The notes beneath the pieces are model-generated. The model had not been told where the DNA came from, made no database searches, and was given only the letters and a program-made list of their open reading frames with translations. The position numbers and the translations under genes were made by a program. A DNA stretch of 64,000 bases, taken from Adlercreutzia hattorii. GTDB lineage: Bacteria; Actinomycetota; Coriobacteriia; Coriobacteriales; Eggerthellaceae. The stretch is from positions 667,001 through 731,000 of the forward strand of contig NZ_AP022829.1 of the NCBI RefSeq assembly GCF_011405655.1, in the 5' to 3' direction. Below, piece after piece: positions 32,078-39,354 of this stretch (position 1 is its first letter; each line of letters begins with the position of its first letter).

Positions 32078-32329
32078 TCAAGACCCTTGCTGGCCTGAGC
32101 CCGATAGGCGATCGAGCATCCGCTCGATCGCCGATGGCGTCACCCTGTAGAGGCGGCCGAGGTTCACTGCCTCAAGCTCGCCCTTGCGGATCAGCTGGTA
32201 GACTTTCGCTGTCGAGACGCCGAGGCTCTCGGCGACTTCTCCTACGCTTAGGAGCCGGGGAGACTTCATGTCGTTGGTCTGGTTGGGCACTGGCTCCTCG
32301 CGCTTCATTTCCCTGATATCTTTTGGCAT
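32078..32329 (-). CDS. Excisionase-like helix-turn-helix protein 2
   Basis: 83 residues. SPRLLSVGEVAESLGVSTAKVYQLIRKGELEAVNLGRLYRVTPSAIERML is a textbook excisionase-family (HTH_17) domain. It is the first gene of the leftward replication/transfer operon, a common place for a regulator or Xis. No integrase is next to it in this window. The ATG at 32329 has a weak purine site; an internal ATG (MKSPRLL) would leave the domain intact. Confidence 0.75.
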   Translation of the reverse strand: MPKDIREMKREEPVPNQTNDMKSPRLLSVGEVAESLGVSTAKVYQLIRKGELEAVNLGRLYRVTPSAIERMLDRLSGSGQQGS

Positions 32330-32440
32330 TTGTATTCCGCCTTCTTTGTGCTCGTTTCTTCAACTTCTGTCGAATGCTCTCGACTTTTCTTGATGGCGGC
32401 GATGATTGCAGGTTTTCCGGGTTGGTGCTTCGTGATTTCT

Positions 32441-32470
32441 GCGCACAGTCCCGCACAGTCCCGCATAGTC
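32441..32470. repeat. Iteron-like decamers, set 2
   Basis: Three consecutive units, GCGCACAGTC, CCGCACAGTC and CCGCATAGTC, in perfect 10-base register, i.e. on one face of the helix. They match the 30501-30530 set and suit an initiator or repressor binding array. Confidence 0.6.
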
Positions 32471-32531
32471 ACAAATTCGCTAAACCCACACAGCTGCCTG
32501 ATTCGAGGTGGCCCATCTGTCTGTTCTTTCG

Positions 32532-32562
32532 GACAAAAAAGCCCCGACGTTTGTTGGGGCTT
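32532..32562 (-). terminator. Minus-strand factor-independent terminator
   Basis: Read on the minus strand, AAGCCCC (32556-32562) pairs with GGGGCTT (32539-32545) around a 10-base loop and is followed by TTTTTTG. No minus-strand protein gene ends here, so it would terminate a short RNA antisense to the leader of the 32637 small ORF. Confidence 0.75.
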
Positions 32563-32636
32563 ATCGTGGCACCTTGAATCAGCGCGAGGTTCTTGGTGAC
32601 ATATCTGGCTTCTTCGTGTCCGACGGCGAACTGGCC

Positions 32637-32756
32637 ATGATCGTGTATCTCTCGGCTCTCATGCCGGTCCTCCTTCCCGGTCTTGTCGGCGCTGTTGCGT
32701 CGGACGCTTGGAACCAGTTTCGGGCAAACGCCCGTTTGAAACACTTCTTGCGTTGA
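32637..32756 (+). CDS. Small hydrophobic peptide, candidate type I toxin
   Basis: 39 residues: one membrane helix (IVYLSALMPVLLPGLVGAVA) followed by a polar, basic tail (NQFRANARLKHFLR). This resembles Fst/TxpA-like type I toxins in size and layout, though not in a specific motif. A strong terminator on the opposite strand 75 bases upstream suggests an antisense RNA covering its leader, the usual type I arrangement. The ribosome site is weak, as is common for such toxins. Evidence is structural and indirect. Confidence 0.4.
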   Translation: MIVYLSALMPVLLPGLVGAVASDAWNQFRANARLKHFLR

Positions 32757-32895
32757 TAATAAACCCGATATCGAGAGACAGTTGTTCCAAAAAGGGACAC
32801 CCATCTTGATTGCGATGATGTAATATGCGATGTTGACATGCTGTAACAATTCGACGTCATCGCTCGAGAGGTCGGTTGAGTTTAGCGGAAGAGAG

Positions 32896-33810
32896 ATGAG
32901 TAGGTTGGCAGAGGAAAACACCCCGAAGAAGCAGCACTACGTGCCCCAGTACTACCTGAGGCGCTTCTCGGATGATTGCGACAGCCTCTGGGTTTACAAC
33001 CGCAAAACGGGCAAGACCTACAAGAGCAGATCGGAAGATGTGTGCGAGCGGAACTATCACTATGAGATGGAGGCGAGATGCCAGAGGAGCTGGCACGGGC
33101 GTCATCTCCTTCCCGGGAAGATCGAGAAGAAGCTCTCCCAGATAGAGGGTGAGCAATCGGCTCTCCTGCGCAAGATAGATATCCAGATTGATGCCGGGCG
33201 CGTTCATGAAAAGGAGCGAAGGGCGCTTTCGTGGCTGGTCGGACATTTGATAGCAAGGCACCCTGCAATGCTTGCGAACTATGAGCCAGATTACGATGCA
33301 ATGTACAGCGATCCTGAAGTGAGATGGGGCTGTGAGGTTTTGGCCCAGGCGGGAATGGCTGACGAGATCGAGGTGCTGGCTCATGGTGCGAACCAGATGG
33401 TGCTCGCGCTTTGGCGATGCAAGGGGAGTCCCACGTATTTCGCCAAGAGCGACCTCGAAAGACTGCGCTGCCACTTCATCAGGCCGCAGGGGGAGGCTCG
33501 CTTCATCACCTCTTCCCTCCCTCCGCATTTCAATACGACACTTTGGAAAGATGGGAAGTACCACATCGACGACCTCACGCTTCCGCTGTCCTCCACACTC
33601 GCGGTAGTCTATTCCGGCGCGGGGCCGACGAAGTGCGACGTCCTAGAGGTTCCAGACAGCACTGTTGTCAGGCTGAACTCCGGCTACTTCGTCTCGGAGC
33701 CCGCGTGCGAGCAGGTGGTCTCCGGAAGAAGAGAGGATCTCGATCAAGCCCGTATTTTCGCCCAGCGCTTTCGCATCAGTGCAGCTTCGACCCGAAGGGA
33801 AAATCGTTGA
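32896..33810 (+). CDS. DUF4238 domain protein
   Basis: 304 residues from ATG 32896, downstream of GGAAGAGAG; the ATG at 32830 has no site. KKQHYVPQYYLRRFSDDCDSLWVYNRKTGKTY is the hallmark of DUF4238, and the rest fits its all-helical core (RRALSWLVGHLIARHPAML) and the C-terminal beta part (FITSSLPPHF...LPLSSTLAVVY). DUF4238 proteins are of unknown function and are often found in variable and defence-rich regions. It stands alone at the start of the cassette zone, and the first 25-bp palindrome begins 36 bases after its stop codon. Confidence 0.85.
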   Translation: MSRLAEENTPKKQHYVPQYYLRRFSDDCDSLWVYNRKTGKTYKSRSEDVCERNYHYEMEARCQRSWHGRHLLPGKIEKKLSQIEGEQSALLRKIDIQIDAGRVHEKERRALSWLVGHLIARHPAMLANYEPDYDAMYSDPEVRWGCEVLAQAGMADEIEVLAHGANQMVLALWRCKGSPTYFAKSDLERLRCHFIRPQGEARFITSSLPPHFNTTLWKDGKYHIDDLTLPLSSTLAVVYSGAGPTKCDVLEVPDSTVVRLNSGYFVSEPACEQVVSGRREDLDQARIFAQRFRISAASTRRENR

Positions 33811-33845
33811 TGCCGTGATTACTTGCGAATGTTCGCAGGTCAGCG

Positions 33846-33870
33846 CCACTGTGACAATTTGTCGCAGCGG
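33846..33870. repeat. 25-bp palindromic site P1
   Basis: CCACTGTGAC, five bases AATTT, then GTCGCAGCGG: the left arm is identical to the other three copies and the right arm has two changes. It lies between DUF4238 and the polymerase gene. Other copies: 35612, 38538, 42909. Confidence 0.8.
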
Positions 33871-34015
33871 GTTTGGGCGAAACCTCCATCCGAGTCCCGT
33901 CCTTTCTGCTTCGGAAAATCCACAGTCTGTTCGATTGACTGAATAAGCGATCGGGTGCATCATAGGGATTCACGATAATCGAACGCATGTTCCCATTGTA
34001 TAGCGAGGAGGTGCC

Positions 34016-35290
34016 ATGGGCGACAGGGTCATCATGCATATCGACATGAACGCCTTCTATGCGAGCGTCGCCCAGCATCTCGATCCCGGGCTGAGGGGCA
34101 AAGCCGTGGCTGTGGCGGGCGACCCGGAGCGCAGGAACGGTATCATCCTCGCGAAGTCCCGGGAGGCGAAGGCCTGCGGCGTGAAGACGGCCGAGGCGAT
34201 CTGGCAGGCCAAGCAGAAGTGCCCGGACCTCGTAGTCGTGCCGCCCGACTACGCCGCCTACAAACGCTACTCGCGACTGGCGCGCATGATCTACTACGGC
34301 TACACCGATTTAGTCGAGCCATTCGGCCTCGATGAGTCGTGGATCGACGTCACCGGATCGCTACAGCTGTTCGGGGGCGACGCCATGCTCGTGGCGAGGG
34401 AGATATCGGAGCGCGTGAAGTCCGAGATCGGGCTCACCGTGTCTATCGGCGTCTCGTGGAACAAGGTCTTCGCCAAGCTCGGGAGCGACACCGATCCGGG
34501 CGACGGAATCGTCCCCATAACGCGCGAGAACTTCCGCGACGTCGCATGGCCCATGGCCGCTTCCGAGATGGTCTACGTCGGTCCTGCCACCATGCGCAAG
34601 CTCCACTCAGCCGGATACGAGACCATAGGGGACCTCGCACATGCCGGGGACCACTTTCTGAAGAGGCGCTTCGGCAAGATCGGCATCATGCTGCGCGCGT
34701 TCGCGAGAGGCGAGGACGCGAGTCCCGTGAAGGCCATGGATCCCTCGAAGGCCGATGTGGACTATGTTGTGAAGGGAATCGGCAACGGCCTCACCGCCCC
34801 GCACGACCTCGAATGCGACTCCGACGTGAAGGCCCTCGTCTGGCTCCTATCCGAATCCGTGGCGCAGAGGCTTCGCGAGTCACGGATGCGCTGCCGGACG
34901 GTGTCGGTGGGGGCGCGGTTCGCACGCGACCTTTCCGGCTACTCAAGGCAGAGGACGCTGAGGACCCCGACCTGCCTCGCGAGGGACGTCGCGAACGTCG
35001 CCATGGGACTTCTGCGCTCGAACCAACCGATCGACAAGGAGCATGCGCTCAGAGCCGTGCACGTGCGCGTGACCAATCTCGTTCCCATGGACGTGCCCGT
35101 GCAGTGCGAGCTCTTCGGGGACGCCGAGAAGACAGAGCGCCTTGAGAGACTAGACCTCGCGATCGACGCGCTGAGGGGGCGCTTCGGCAACACCTGCGTC
35201 AAGCGGGCGGTTGAGCTCACCGACGAGGTCATGTCCGGTCTCGACATCAAGCGCGACAACACCATCCACCCCGTAGGGTTCCTCAGGTAG
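34016..35290 (+). CDS. Y-family DNA polymerase (DinB/UmuC type)
   Basis: 424 residues, ATG after GAGGTGCC. The palm motifs are intact: VIMHIDMNAFYASVAQ (first Asp), then EPFGLDESWIDVTGS (Asp-Glu pair) and SIGVSWNKVFAKLGSD. The little-finger region follows (KGIGNGLTAPHDLECDSDVKALVWLLSESVAQRLRES). This is a translesion polymerase of the kind carried by plasmids and ICEs of Gram-positives (UvrX/UmuC-like); it bypasses lesions with low fidelity. No LexA-type SOS box was recognised upstream. The small next gene is probably co-transcribed, and the pair is bounded by palindromes P1 and P2. Confidence 0.93.
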   Translation: MGDRVIMHIDMNAFYASVAQHLDPGLRGKAVAVAGDPERRNGIILAKSREAKACGVKTAEAIWQAKQKCPDLVVVPPDYAAYKRYSRLARMIYYGYTDLVEPFGLDESWIDVTGSLQLFGGDAMLVAREISERVKSEIGLTVSIGVSWNKVFAKLGSDTDPGDGIVPITRENFRDVAWPMAASEMVYVGPATMRKLHSAGYETIGDLAHAGDHFLKRRFGKIGIMLRAFARGEDASPVKAMDPSKADVDYVVKGIGNGLTAPHDLECDSDVKALVWLLSESVAQRLRESRMRCRTVSVGARFARDLSGYSRQRTLRTPTCLARDVANVAMGLLRSNQPIDKEHALRAVHVRVTNLVPMDVPVQCELFGDAEKTERLERLDLAIDALRGRFGNTCVKRAVELTDEVMSGLDIKRDNTIHPVGFLR

Positions 35291-35299
35291 GCGGCCGTC

Positions 35300-35575
35300 A
35301 TGGTCGAAGGCATCTCGGGAAGGGTCAAGCGATACGTTAGCGTCACGGCGCGCATGGACGAGGACGGTCGCGTGCGGCCGCTATCCATCCAGTGGTACGA
35401 CGGCAAGACCTATCCCATCGACGAGGTCAAGGACGTGCGCCGCGCCTCGTCGCGCAAGGTAGGCGGAGACGGCATCTGCTACACCATCCGAATCGGCAAC
35501 AACGTCACCTACCTGTTCTACGAGGATCCGCGCTGGTTCGTTGAAGAGGTCGTCAAGGACGGCATGTCCGCATAA
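35300..35575 (+). CDS. Small polymerase-linked protein
   Basis: 91 residues, nine bases after the polymerase stop. It starts with ISGRVKRYVSVTARMDEDGRVRPLSIQWYDGKTYPIDEVKDVRRASS, then YTIRIGNNVTYLFYEDPRWFVEEV: a small beta-barrel look resembling the DUF6504-like proteins found next to Y-family polymerases in actinobacteria. That suggests an accessory role in translesion synthesis. The similarity is judged by pattern only. Confidence 0.7.
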   Translation: MVEGISGRVKRYVSVTARMDEDGRVRPLSIQWYDGKTYPIDEVKDVRRASSRKVGGDGICYTIRIGNNVTYLFYEDPRWFVEEVVKDGMSA

Positions 35576-35611
35576 AAGCTCGCATTTCTTGAGCAAAACG
35601 CCAGTTCGGTG

Positions 35612-35636
35612 CCACTGTGACAATTTGTCACAGCGA
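35612..35636. repeat. 25-bp palindromic site P2
   Basis: CCACTGTGAC, AATTT, GTCACAGCGA; 36 bases after the 91-aa gene, almost the same distance as P1 from DUF4238. Left arm conserved, right arm slightly degenerate. Confidence 0.8.
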
Positions 35637-35954
35637 ATGCGGGCACCGTTCCCGTCCGTTGGGCTGATGCGCTCTATCCCGTGGCCTCCGTCGCCTCAGG
35701 TGCGCCCTGCCCCGCCTCTCATCCAGGCACGCTCGCACGGAACCCGCCATGCGCGCTGCAAGGCGCGCCCTTCCTGCGCAAAACCCACACATGCATATCT
35801 CGTTCCTTTGACTGCCGCATGTGCAGGTTGCGGACGTACGTCCTTTGCGAAGAAGCCCGCTTTCCTCCTTGCAGCGCAGGCGGAACCCGCGCACGACCCC
35901 GGATCACGAGGCGGTGGCACAGGGCGACCGCCGAAAGACAAGGAGGTCTTCAAA
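35637..35954 (+). other. Long GC-rich leader upstream of the 218-aa gene
   Basis: 318 bases without a convincing gene. The frame of the next gene is open through most of it, but the residues are low-complexity and the strong AAGGAGG site fixes the start at 35955. A hairpin (GGCGGT 35910-35915 with ACCGCC 35927-35932) precedes that site. Promoters were not recognised. Confidence 0.4.
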
Positions 35955-36611
35955 ATGGGAAATCGAGCAGTCATCACCACGCCGGACAAGAACCTGGCAC
36001 TCTACCTCCACTGGAACGGCGGCCGCGACGCGGTCGAGCCGCTGCTCAAGTACTGCGAGCTTCAGGGCTACCGTCCTCCGAGCCAGGACTGCTACGGATG
36101 GGCGCGGATGGCCCAGGTGGTCGGGAACTTCTTCGGCGGGTCGCTCTCGGTGGGCATAGAGCGATACCGAAACCTTGGCGACCAGGGCGACAACGGCGTA
36201 TACGTCATCGATGGTTGGAAGATAGTCGATCACTACGCCACGGATTACGACGAGGACTGGAACGCGGTCGGCCTGAGGCACATCGACCCTTCCGCCGAGC
36301 AGAGCGGATACGACTTCGACGAGATGCTTCACGCCTTCGATGAGGCGATGCCCGAGAACCTGAGGCTCGGCGCCTTCCTGGACGCCGAAGAGGTGCCGGT
36401 GTCCGATGTCCGCCTGGGCGACAAGGTTTGGATGAGCGCGTACGAATCCAACCCCGAACTCTTCGAGGTCGTGGGCTTCGGCGCAGACGATGCCCCCAGG
36501 GGCTTCAAGGGAATCCCCTTCGTCAACCGCTACGATCACGACGGCGACTACTCCTGGAACGGCAACAACTACATCGACGCCGACACCTGCCGCATCGCCC
36601 CGCGCGTGTAG
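35955..36611 (+). CDS. Conserved hypothetical mobile-element protein
   Basis: 218 residues; ATG eight bases after AAGGAGG. GNRAVITTPDKNLALYLHWNGGRDAVEPLLKYCELQGYR at the start and YVIDGWKIVDHYATDY later are typical of a protein family seen in phages and ICEs of gut Gram-positives (the NRAVI...LYLHWNGG pattern); its role is unknown. The last third (VRLGDKVWMSAYESNPELFEVVGFGADD...YDHDGDYSWNGNNYIDADTCRI) may be a separate beta domain. No membrane segment. It begins the cassette between P2 and P3. Confidence 0.7.
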   Translation: MGNRAVITTPDKNLALYLHWNGGRDAVEPLLKYCELQGYRPPSQDCYGWARMAQVVGNFFGGSLSVGIERYRNLGDQGDNGVYVIDGWKIVDHYATDYDEDWNAVGLRHIDPSAEQSGYDFDEMLHAFDEAMPENLRLGAFLDAEEVPVSDVRLGDKVWMSAYESNPELFEVVGFGADDAPRGFKGIPFVNRYDHDGDYSWNGNNYIDADTCRIAPRV

Positions 36612-36636
36612 AAGCCTCCAGCTCCGCAACGACCAC

Positions 36637-36657
36637 GGGCGCGGCCAAGCCGCGCCC
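36637..36657 (+). promoter_or_regulatory. Perfect 9-bp hairpin before a ribosome site
   Basis: GGGCGCGGC (36637-36645), loop CAA, GCCGCGCCC (36649-36657), then CCTACAGAAAGGA and the ATG at 36678. There is no T-tract. It resembles the hairpin at 30334-30357 in placement. Confidence 0.5.
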
Positions 36658-36677
36658 CCTACAGAAAGGACAGGCAC

Positions 36678-36959
36678 ATGAATGGAAACGACATCTTCGC
36701 GACGCGCAGAGAGGATATAGTCGATCCCTCCAAGCTTACGCGCAGGGAGCTGCTCAGCGCCATCTACTGGCTCAACCAGGAGCTCACGGGCCGTGCGATA
36801 TTCGGCGGGGCTGCGGCTTGCGATTACGTCGAGCGCGAGCTGAAGAGGACTTCCGCCAATTCGAAACCGGTGCTCATCGAGAGGTTCAACGATATGGTGG
36901 ACGAGCTGATCGGGACCGATCCGTATTCCCGCGTGCTTCGGATCTACAGGAAGAATTAG
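36678..36959 (+). CDS. Small hypothetical protein
   Basis: 93 residues; ATG with AAAGGA upstream. Mostly helical (PSKLTRRELLSAIYWLNQELTGRAIFGGAAACDYVERELKR ... VLIERFNDMVDELIG). No signal peptide, membrane segment or recognised motif. It follows the 218-aa gene in the same direction. Confidence 0.55.
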   Translation: MNGNDIFATRREDIVDPSKLTRRELLSAIYWLNQELTGRAIFGGAAACDYVERELKRTSANSKPVLIERFNDMVDELIGTDPYSRVLRIYRKN

Positions 36960-37026
36960 CGGCAATCGACGAGCAGGCCTCGGATCGCTAGCGGTCCGGG
37001 TCTGCTCGCCGTGGCGGCATGGCGCA

Positions 37027-37069
37027 AACATTTGCACTGAATCTATGCTATTATGTCAGTGTGGTTGTT
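37027..37069 (+). promoter_or_regulatory. AbiE operator/promoter
   Basis: AACATTTGCACTGA (37027-37040) and TCAGTGTGGTTGTT (37056-37069) form an imperfect dyad (10 of 14 pairs) immediately before the abiEi start, with TATGCTATTAT between the arms as a -10 candidate. AbiEi antitoxins are known to bind inverted repeats at their own promoter. Confidence 0.5.
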
Positions 37070-37070
37070 T

Positions 37071-37670
37071 ATGGCAAATAGAAGCGAACAGAGGATCGAG
37101 CGCCTGCTCGACGAGAACAACGGCGTCCTCATCGCCTCGGAGGCGATAGGCTCGGGGATCCCGAGGAACGCGGTCTACGACTTCGCGAGGTCGCGCGGGC
37201 TGGAGAAGGCGTCCCCGGGCATCTTCGTGGACGCCGACGTGTTCCCCGACGAGCTCTACCTGCTCCAGGCGCGCTACCCCAAGGTCGTGTTCTCGCACGA
37301 GACGGCCCTCTACCTCCACGACATGGCCGAGCGCGAGCCCGTCCCCATCGCCATCACGGTGGAGTCGGGCTACCACTCGGGGTCCCTCAAGGACCAGGGC
37401 GTGAGGATCTTCTACGTGAAGCCGGAGTGGTACGGCCTCGGGATCTCCGAGGCGGAATCGCCGGGCGGCCATATTGTGAGGGCATACGACAGGGAGCGCA
37501 CGGTATGCGACGTCGTGCGCAGGAAGGCGGCCATGGACCCCGCCGCCTACGGGTACGCCCTCCGCAGGTACGCGGCGAGCAGGGGGAAGGACCTCGCCAA
37601 GCTCGGGCGCTACGCCAGGGAGATGGGGGTCGAGAGGCAGGTGCAGCAGGCGATGGAGGTGCTTCTGTGA
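37071..37670 (+). CDS. abiEi: AbiEi-family antitoxin
   Basis: 199 residues from ATG 37071 (a GTG-like upstream extension to 37053 lies in the operator). The N-terminal winged helix (LLDENNGVLIASEAIGSGIPRNAVYDFARSRGLEKASPGIFVDAD) and the conserved core (VVFSHETALYLHDMAEREPVPIAITVESGYHSGSL ... GGHIVRAYDRERTVCDVVRRK) are typical of AbiEi type IV antitoxin and transcriptional regulators. AbiEi counteracts AbiEii without direct binding and represses the operon. The stop overlaps the toxin's GTG start by four bases. Confidence 0.92.
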   Translation: MANRSEQRIERLLDENNGVLIASEAIGSGIPRNAVYDFARSRGLEKASPGIFVDADVFPDELYLLQARYPKVVFSHETALYLHDMAEREPVPIAITVESGYHSGSLKDQGVRIFYVKPEWYGLGISEAESPGGHIVRAYDRERTVCDVVRRKAAMDPAAYGYALRRYAASRGKDLAKLGRYAREMGVERQVQQAMEVLL

Positions 37671-38545
37671 TCAAGGGCGCGCGCAGGGTGAAGGACCTGA
37701 TCCGCAACAAGGCCGAAGGGGACAGCAGCAGGTCCCAGGCGCTCTTGCGCCACTACGCCATGGAGCGGTTCCTGGAGAGGCTCGCGAACTCCCCATACCG
37801 GGACAACTTCGTGCTCAAGGGCGGCATGCTGATGTCCTCGCTCGTGGGCGTGGACCAGCGCAGCACGATGGACATCGACACGACCGTCAAGGGATTGACG
37901 CTCGATACGGGCAACGCCCTCAAGGTCGTGGAGGAGATCGCCGTCGTCGAGCTCGACGACGGCATGGAGTTCCAGGTCGGCGGCGCGGGAGAGATCATGG
38001 AGGACTCCGAGTACGGCGGCGTGAGGATTGCGCTCACGGCCCGCATGGAGAAGACCCGCATTCCCCTGAAGATCGACATATCGACGGGGGATGCGATCAC
38101 CCCGGCCGAGGTCATGCTCAAGTACCGCCTCATGTTCGAGGACCGCGACATCAGCATATGGGCGTACCCGGTGGAGACCGTGCTCGCGGAGAAGATCGAG
38201 ACCGCCCTCGCGAGGGGGACCCTCAACACGAGGATGAGGGACTTCTACGACGTCTACATGCTCCGCGAGCTGGACGGGGGCCTGAAGCCGTCCAACCTGA
38301 GAGCGGCGCTTGAGGCCACTATCGAGAAGAGGGGCAGTGGCGTCAGTGCATCCAGCTACGCTCAGACGTTGGCCGAGATAGAAGGCAGCGCGACCATGGC
38401 GGAGAGATGGCGATCCTACGGCCTATCGAACCCCTATGCCTCCTCGATCGCGTGGACGGACGCCGTCGGGTCGATTCGCCTCCTGTGCGACGCGTGCTGG
38501 CAGGGTGCGCGAGATCCCCAAAAGGGCAGTTCGAATCCACTGTGA
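37667..38545 (+). CDS. abiEii: AbiEii/AbiGii-family nucleotidyltransferase toxin
   Basis: 292 residues from GTG 37667 (GGAGG upstream, GTGA overlap with antitoxin). FVLKGGMLMSSLVGVDQRSTMDIDTTVKG contains the GG and DxD motifs of the AbiEii nucleotidyltransferase fold; IPLKIDISTGDAI and VETVLAEKIETALARG are the other conserved blocks. AbiEii homologues transfer nucleotides to tRNA or other targets and arrest growth, giving phage resistance. The stop codon lies within palindrome P3, and the last 20 or so residues are Ser/Arg/Gly-rich and unlike the family core, so the C-terminus may have been altered by insertion of the palindrome. Confidence 0.9.
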   Translation: MIKGARRVKDLIRNKAEGDSSRSQALLRHYAMERFLERLANSPYRDNFVLKGGMLMSSLVGVDQRSTMDIDTTVKGLTLDTGNALKVVEEIAVVELDDGMEFQVGGAGEIMEDSEYGGVRIALTARMEKTRIPLKIDISTGDAITPAEVMLKYRLMFEDRDISIWAYPVETVLAEKIETALARGTLNTRMRDFYDVYMLRELDGGLKPSNLRAALEATIEKRGSGVSASSYAQTLAEIEGSATMAERWRSYGLSNPYASSIAWTDAVGSIRLLCDACWQGARDPQKGSSNPL

Positions 38546-38562
38546 CAAATTGTCACAGTGGA
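38538..38562. repeat. 25-bp palindromic site P3
   Basis: CCACTGTGAC, AAATT, GTCACAGTGG: perfect, and extends one more pair (T/A) to 27 bp. It includes the abiEii stop codon. It shares CAGTTCG three bases upstream with P2. Confidence 0.85.
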
Positions 38563-38617
38563 GTGATCGTGCTGCTTTCTTCCACCAGATTGGACGTTAA
38601 GAAGGCCACAGGGCGTT

Positions 38618-39020
38618 GTACTCACTTGGAACTCACTTTGTACTCAGGATTTCGCATATTCCCTGTTCGGGCTTTTACACCCCTATGTCAAATTTATTCC
38701 TGAGATATTCCTGGTAATAAATTTGCAGACCAAACAATCGGGATTTCGACATTTTTGTACTCAGCATTATCGAAATAAGAGAAAATCACCTGCTCGCAGG
38801 CGCTTTATTGCAGCGCCGTATTTATTCCCTTTTCAGATTGTGTAAATCGGTGATTTCGGGTGAGTACAAAACGATACTGTTAATGAGTTTAACCAGGTGA
38901 ACGCAATGATACGAGTTGGACGACATGGCATGATTTGGCACATTTTGTACATCTAGCGGGCAAAACTACGATTGAGTGGGAGTGAGTTTTACCAGTTCAG
39001 AGGCGCTATTTTGCTTCACC
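38618..39020. repeat. Non-coding element, copy A
   Basis: About 400 AT-rich bases with GTACTCACTT, GAACTCACTT and GTACTCA in series at the left, an internal GTACTCA (38757-38763), an inverted TGAGTACAAAA near 38860-38870, and ATTGAGTGGGAGTGAG at the right. It aligns by eye through most of its length with 44861-45225, and in outline with 42457-42840. No ORF. It precedes the second metalloid operon and is followed by a terminator. Confidence 0.8.
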
Positions 39021-39113
39021 ATTACTTTCTAATTCTTTGTAAAACTGTGTAATTCTCCACAAGGATTTTGCAAGCCACTCGATTATCCTCTCACTTTCGA
39101 TTTGATTGAAAAT

Positions 39114-39145
39114 GACCCGTCAAAGCCTTGACGGGTCTTTCTTTT
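39114..39145 (+). terminator. Strong terminator after element A
   Basis: GACCCGTCAA (39114-39123), loop AGCC, TTGACGGGTC (39128-39137), then TTTCTTTT. No gene ends here; it would stop a transcript through element A before the metalloid promoter at 39286. Confidence 0.85.
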
Positions 39146-39280
39146 CCCGGTTCCAATACTGTATATTGGCGGCTTCTGGAGTGCTGTGCCTAGAGACAAT
39201 GTTTCAAATATGCGCTTAGATTTCAGATTCCTTAGCTTTATAACTTTGAATTGTTTTAAGAATCCAGCGATTCATAGACT

Positions 39281-39313
39281 ATACATTGACACATTTCAAT
39301 GTATGAATATACT
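39281..39313 (+). promoter_or_regulatory. Promoter and ArsR-type operator, metalloid operon 2
   Basis: TTGACA (39286-39291), 16 bases, TATACT (39308-39313). ATACATTGA (39281-39289) and TCAATGTAT (39296-39304) form a perfect 9-bp dyad over the promoter. The same boxes and spacing occur in operon 1. Confidence 0.7.
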
Positions 39314-39354
39314 AAGCGTATTACATAGACGGTTATCGATGTAAAGGATTTATA

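Larger units (their letters stand above)
32330..32636. other. Upstream region of the leftward replication/transfer operon
   Basis: A gene-free stretch holding the second decamer set (32441-32470) and a minus-strand terminator (32532-32562). The leftward operon promoter should lie here, but no convincing -35/-10 pair is visible. Longer ORFs on both strands (32469-32921 minus, 32508-32756 plus) run through the terminator and are not gene-like, except the short hydrophobic frame listed separately. Confidence 0.5.

Noticed and set aside
32469-32921. 150-aa minus-strand frame
   Set aside because: Reads straight through a factor-independent terminator and has no motif.
33846-33870. Palindromes P1-P4 as transcription terminators or CRP sites
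   Set aside because: No T-tract follows any copy, one overlaps a coding end, and the TGTGA/TCACA spacing is seven bases rather than the six of CRP sites.
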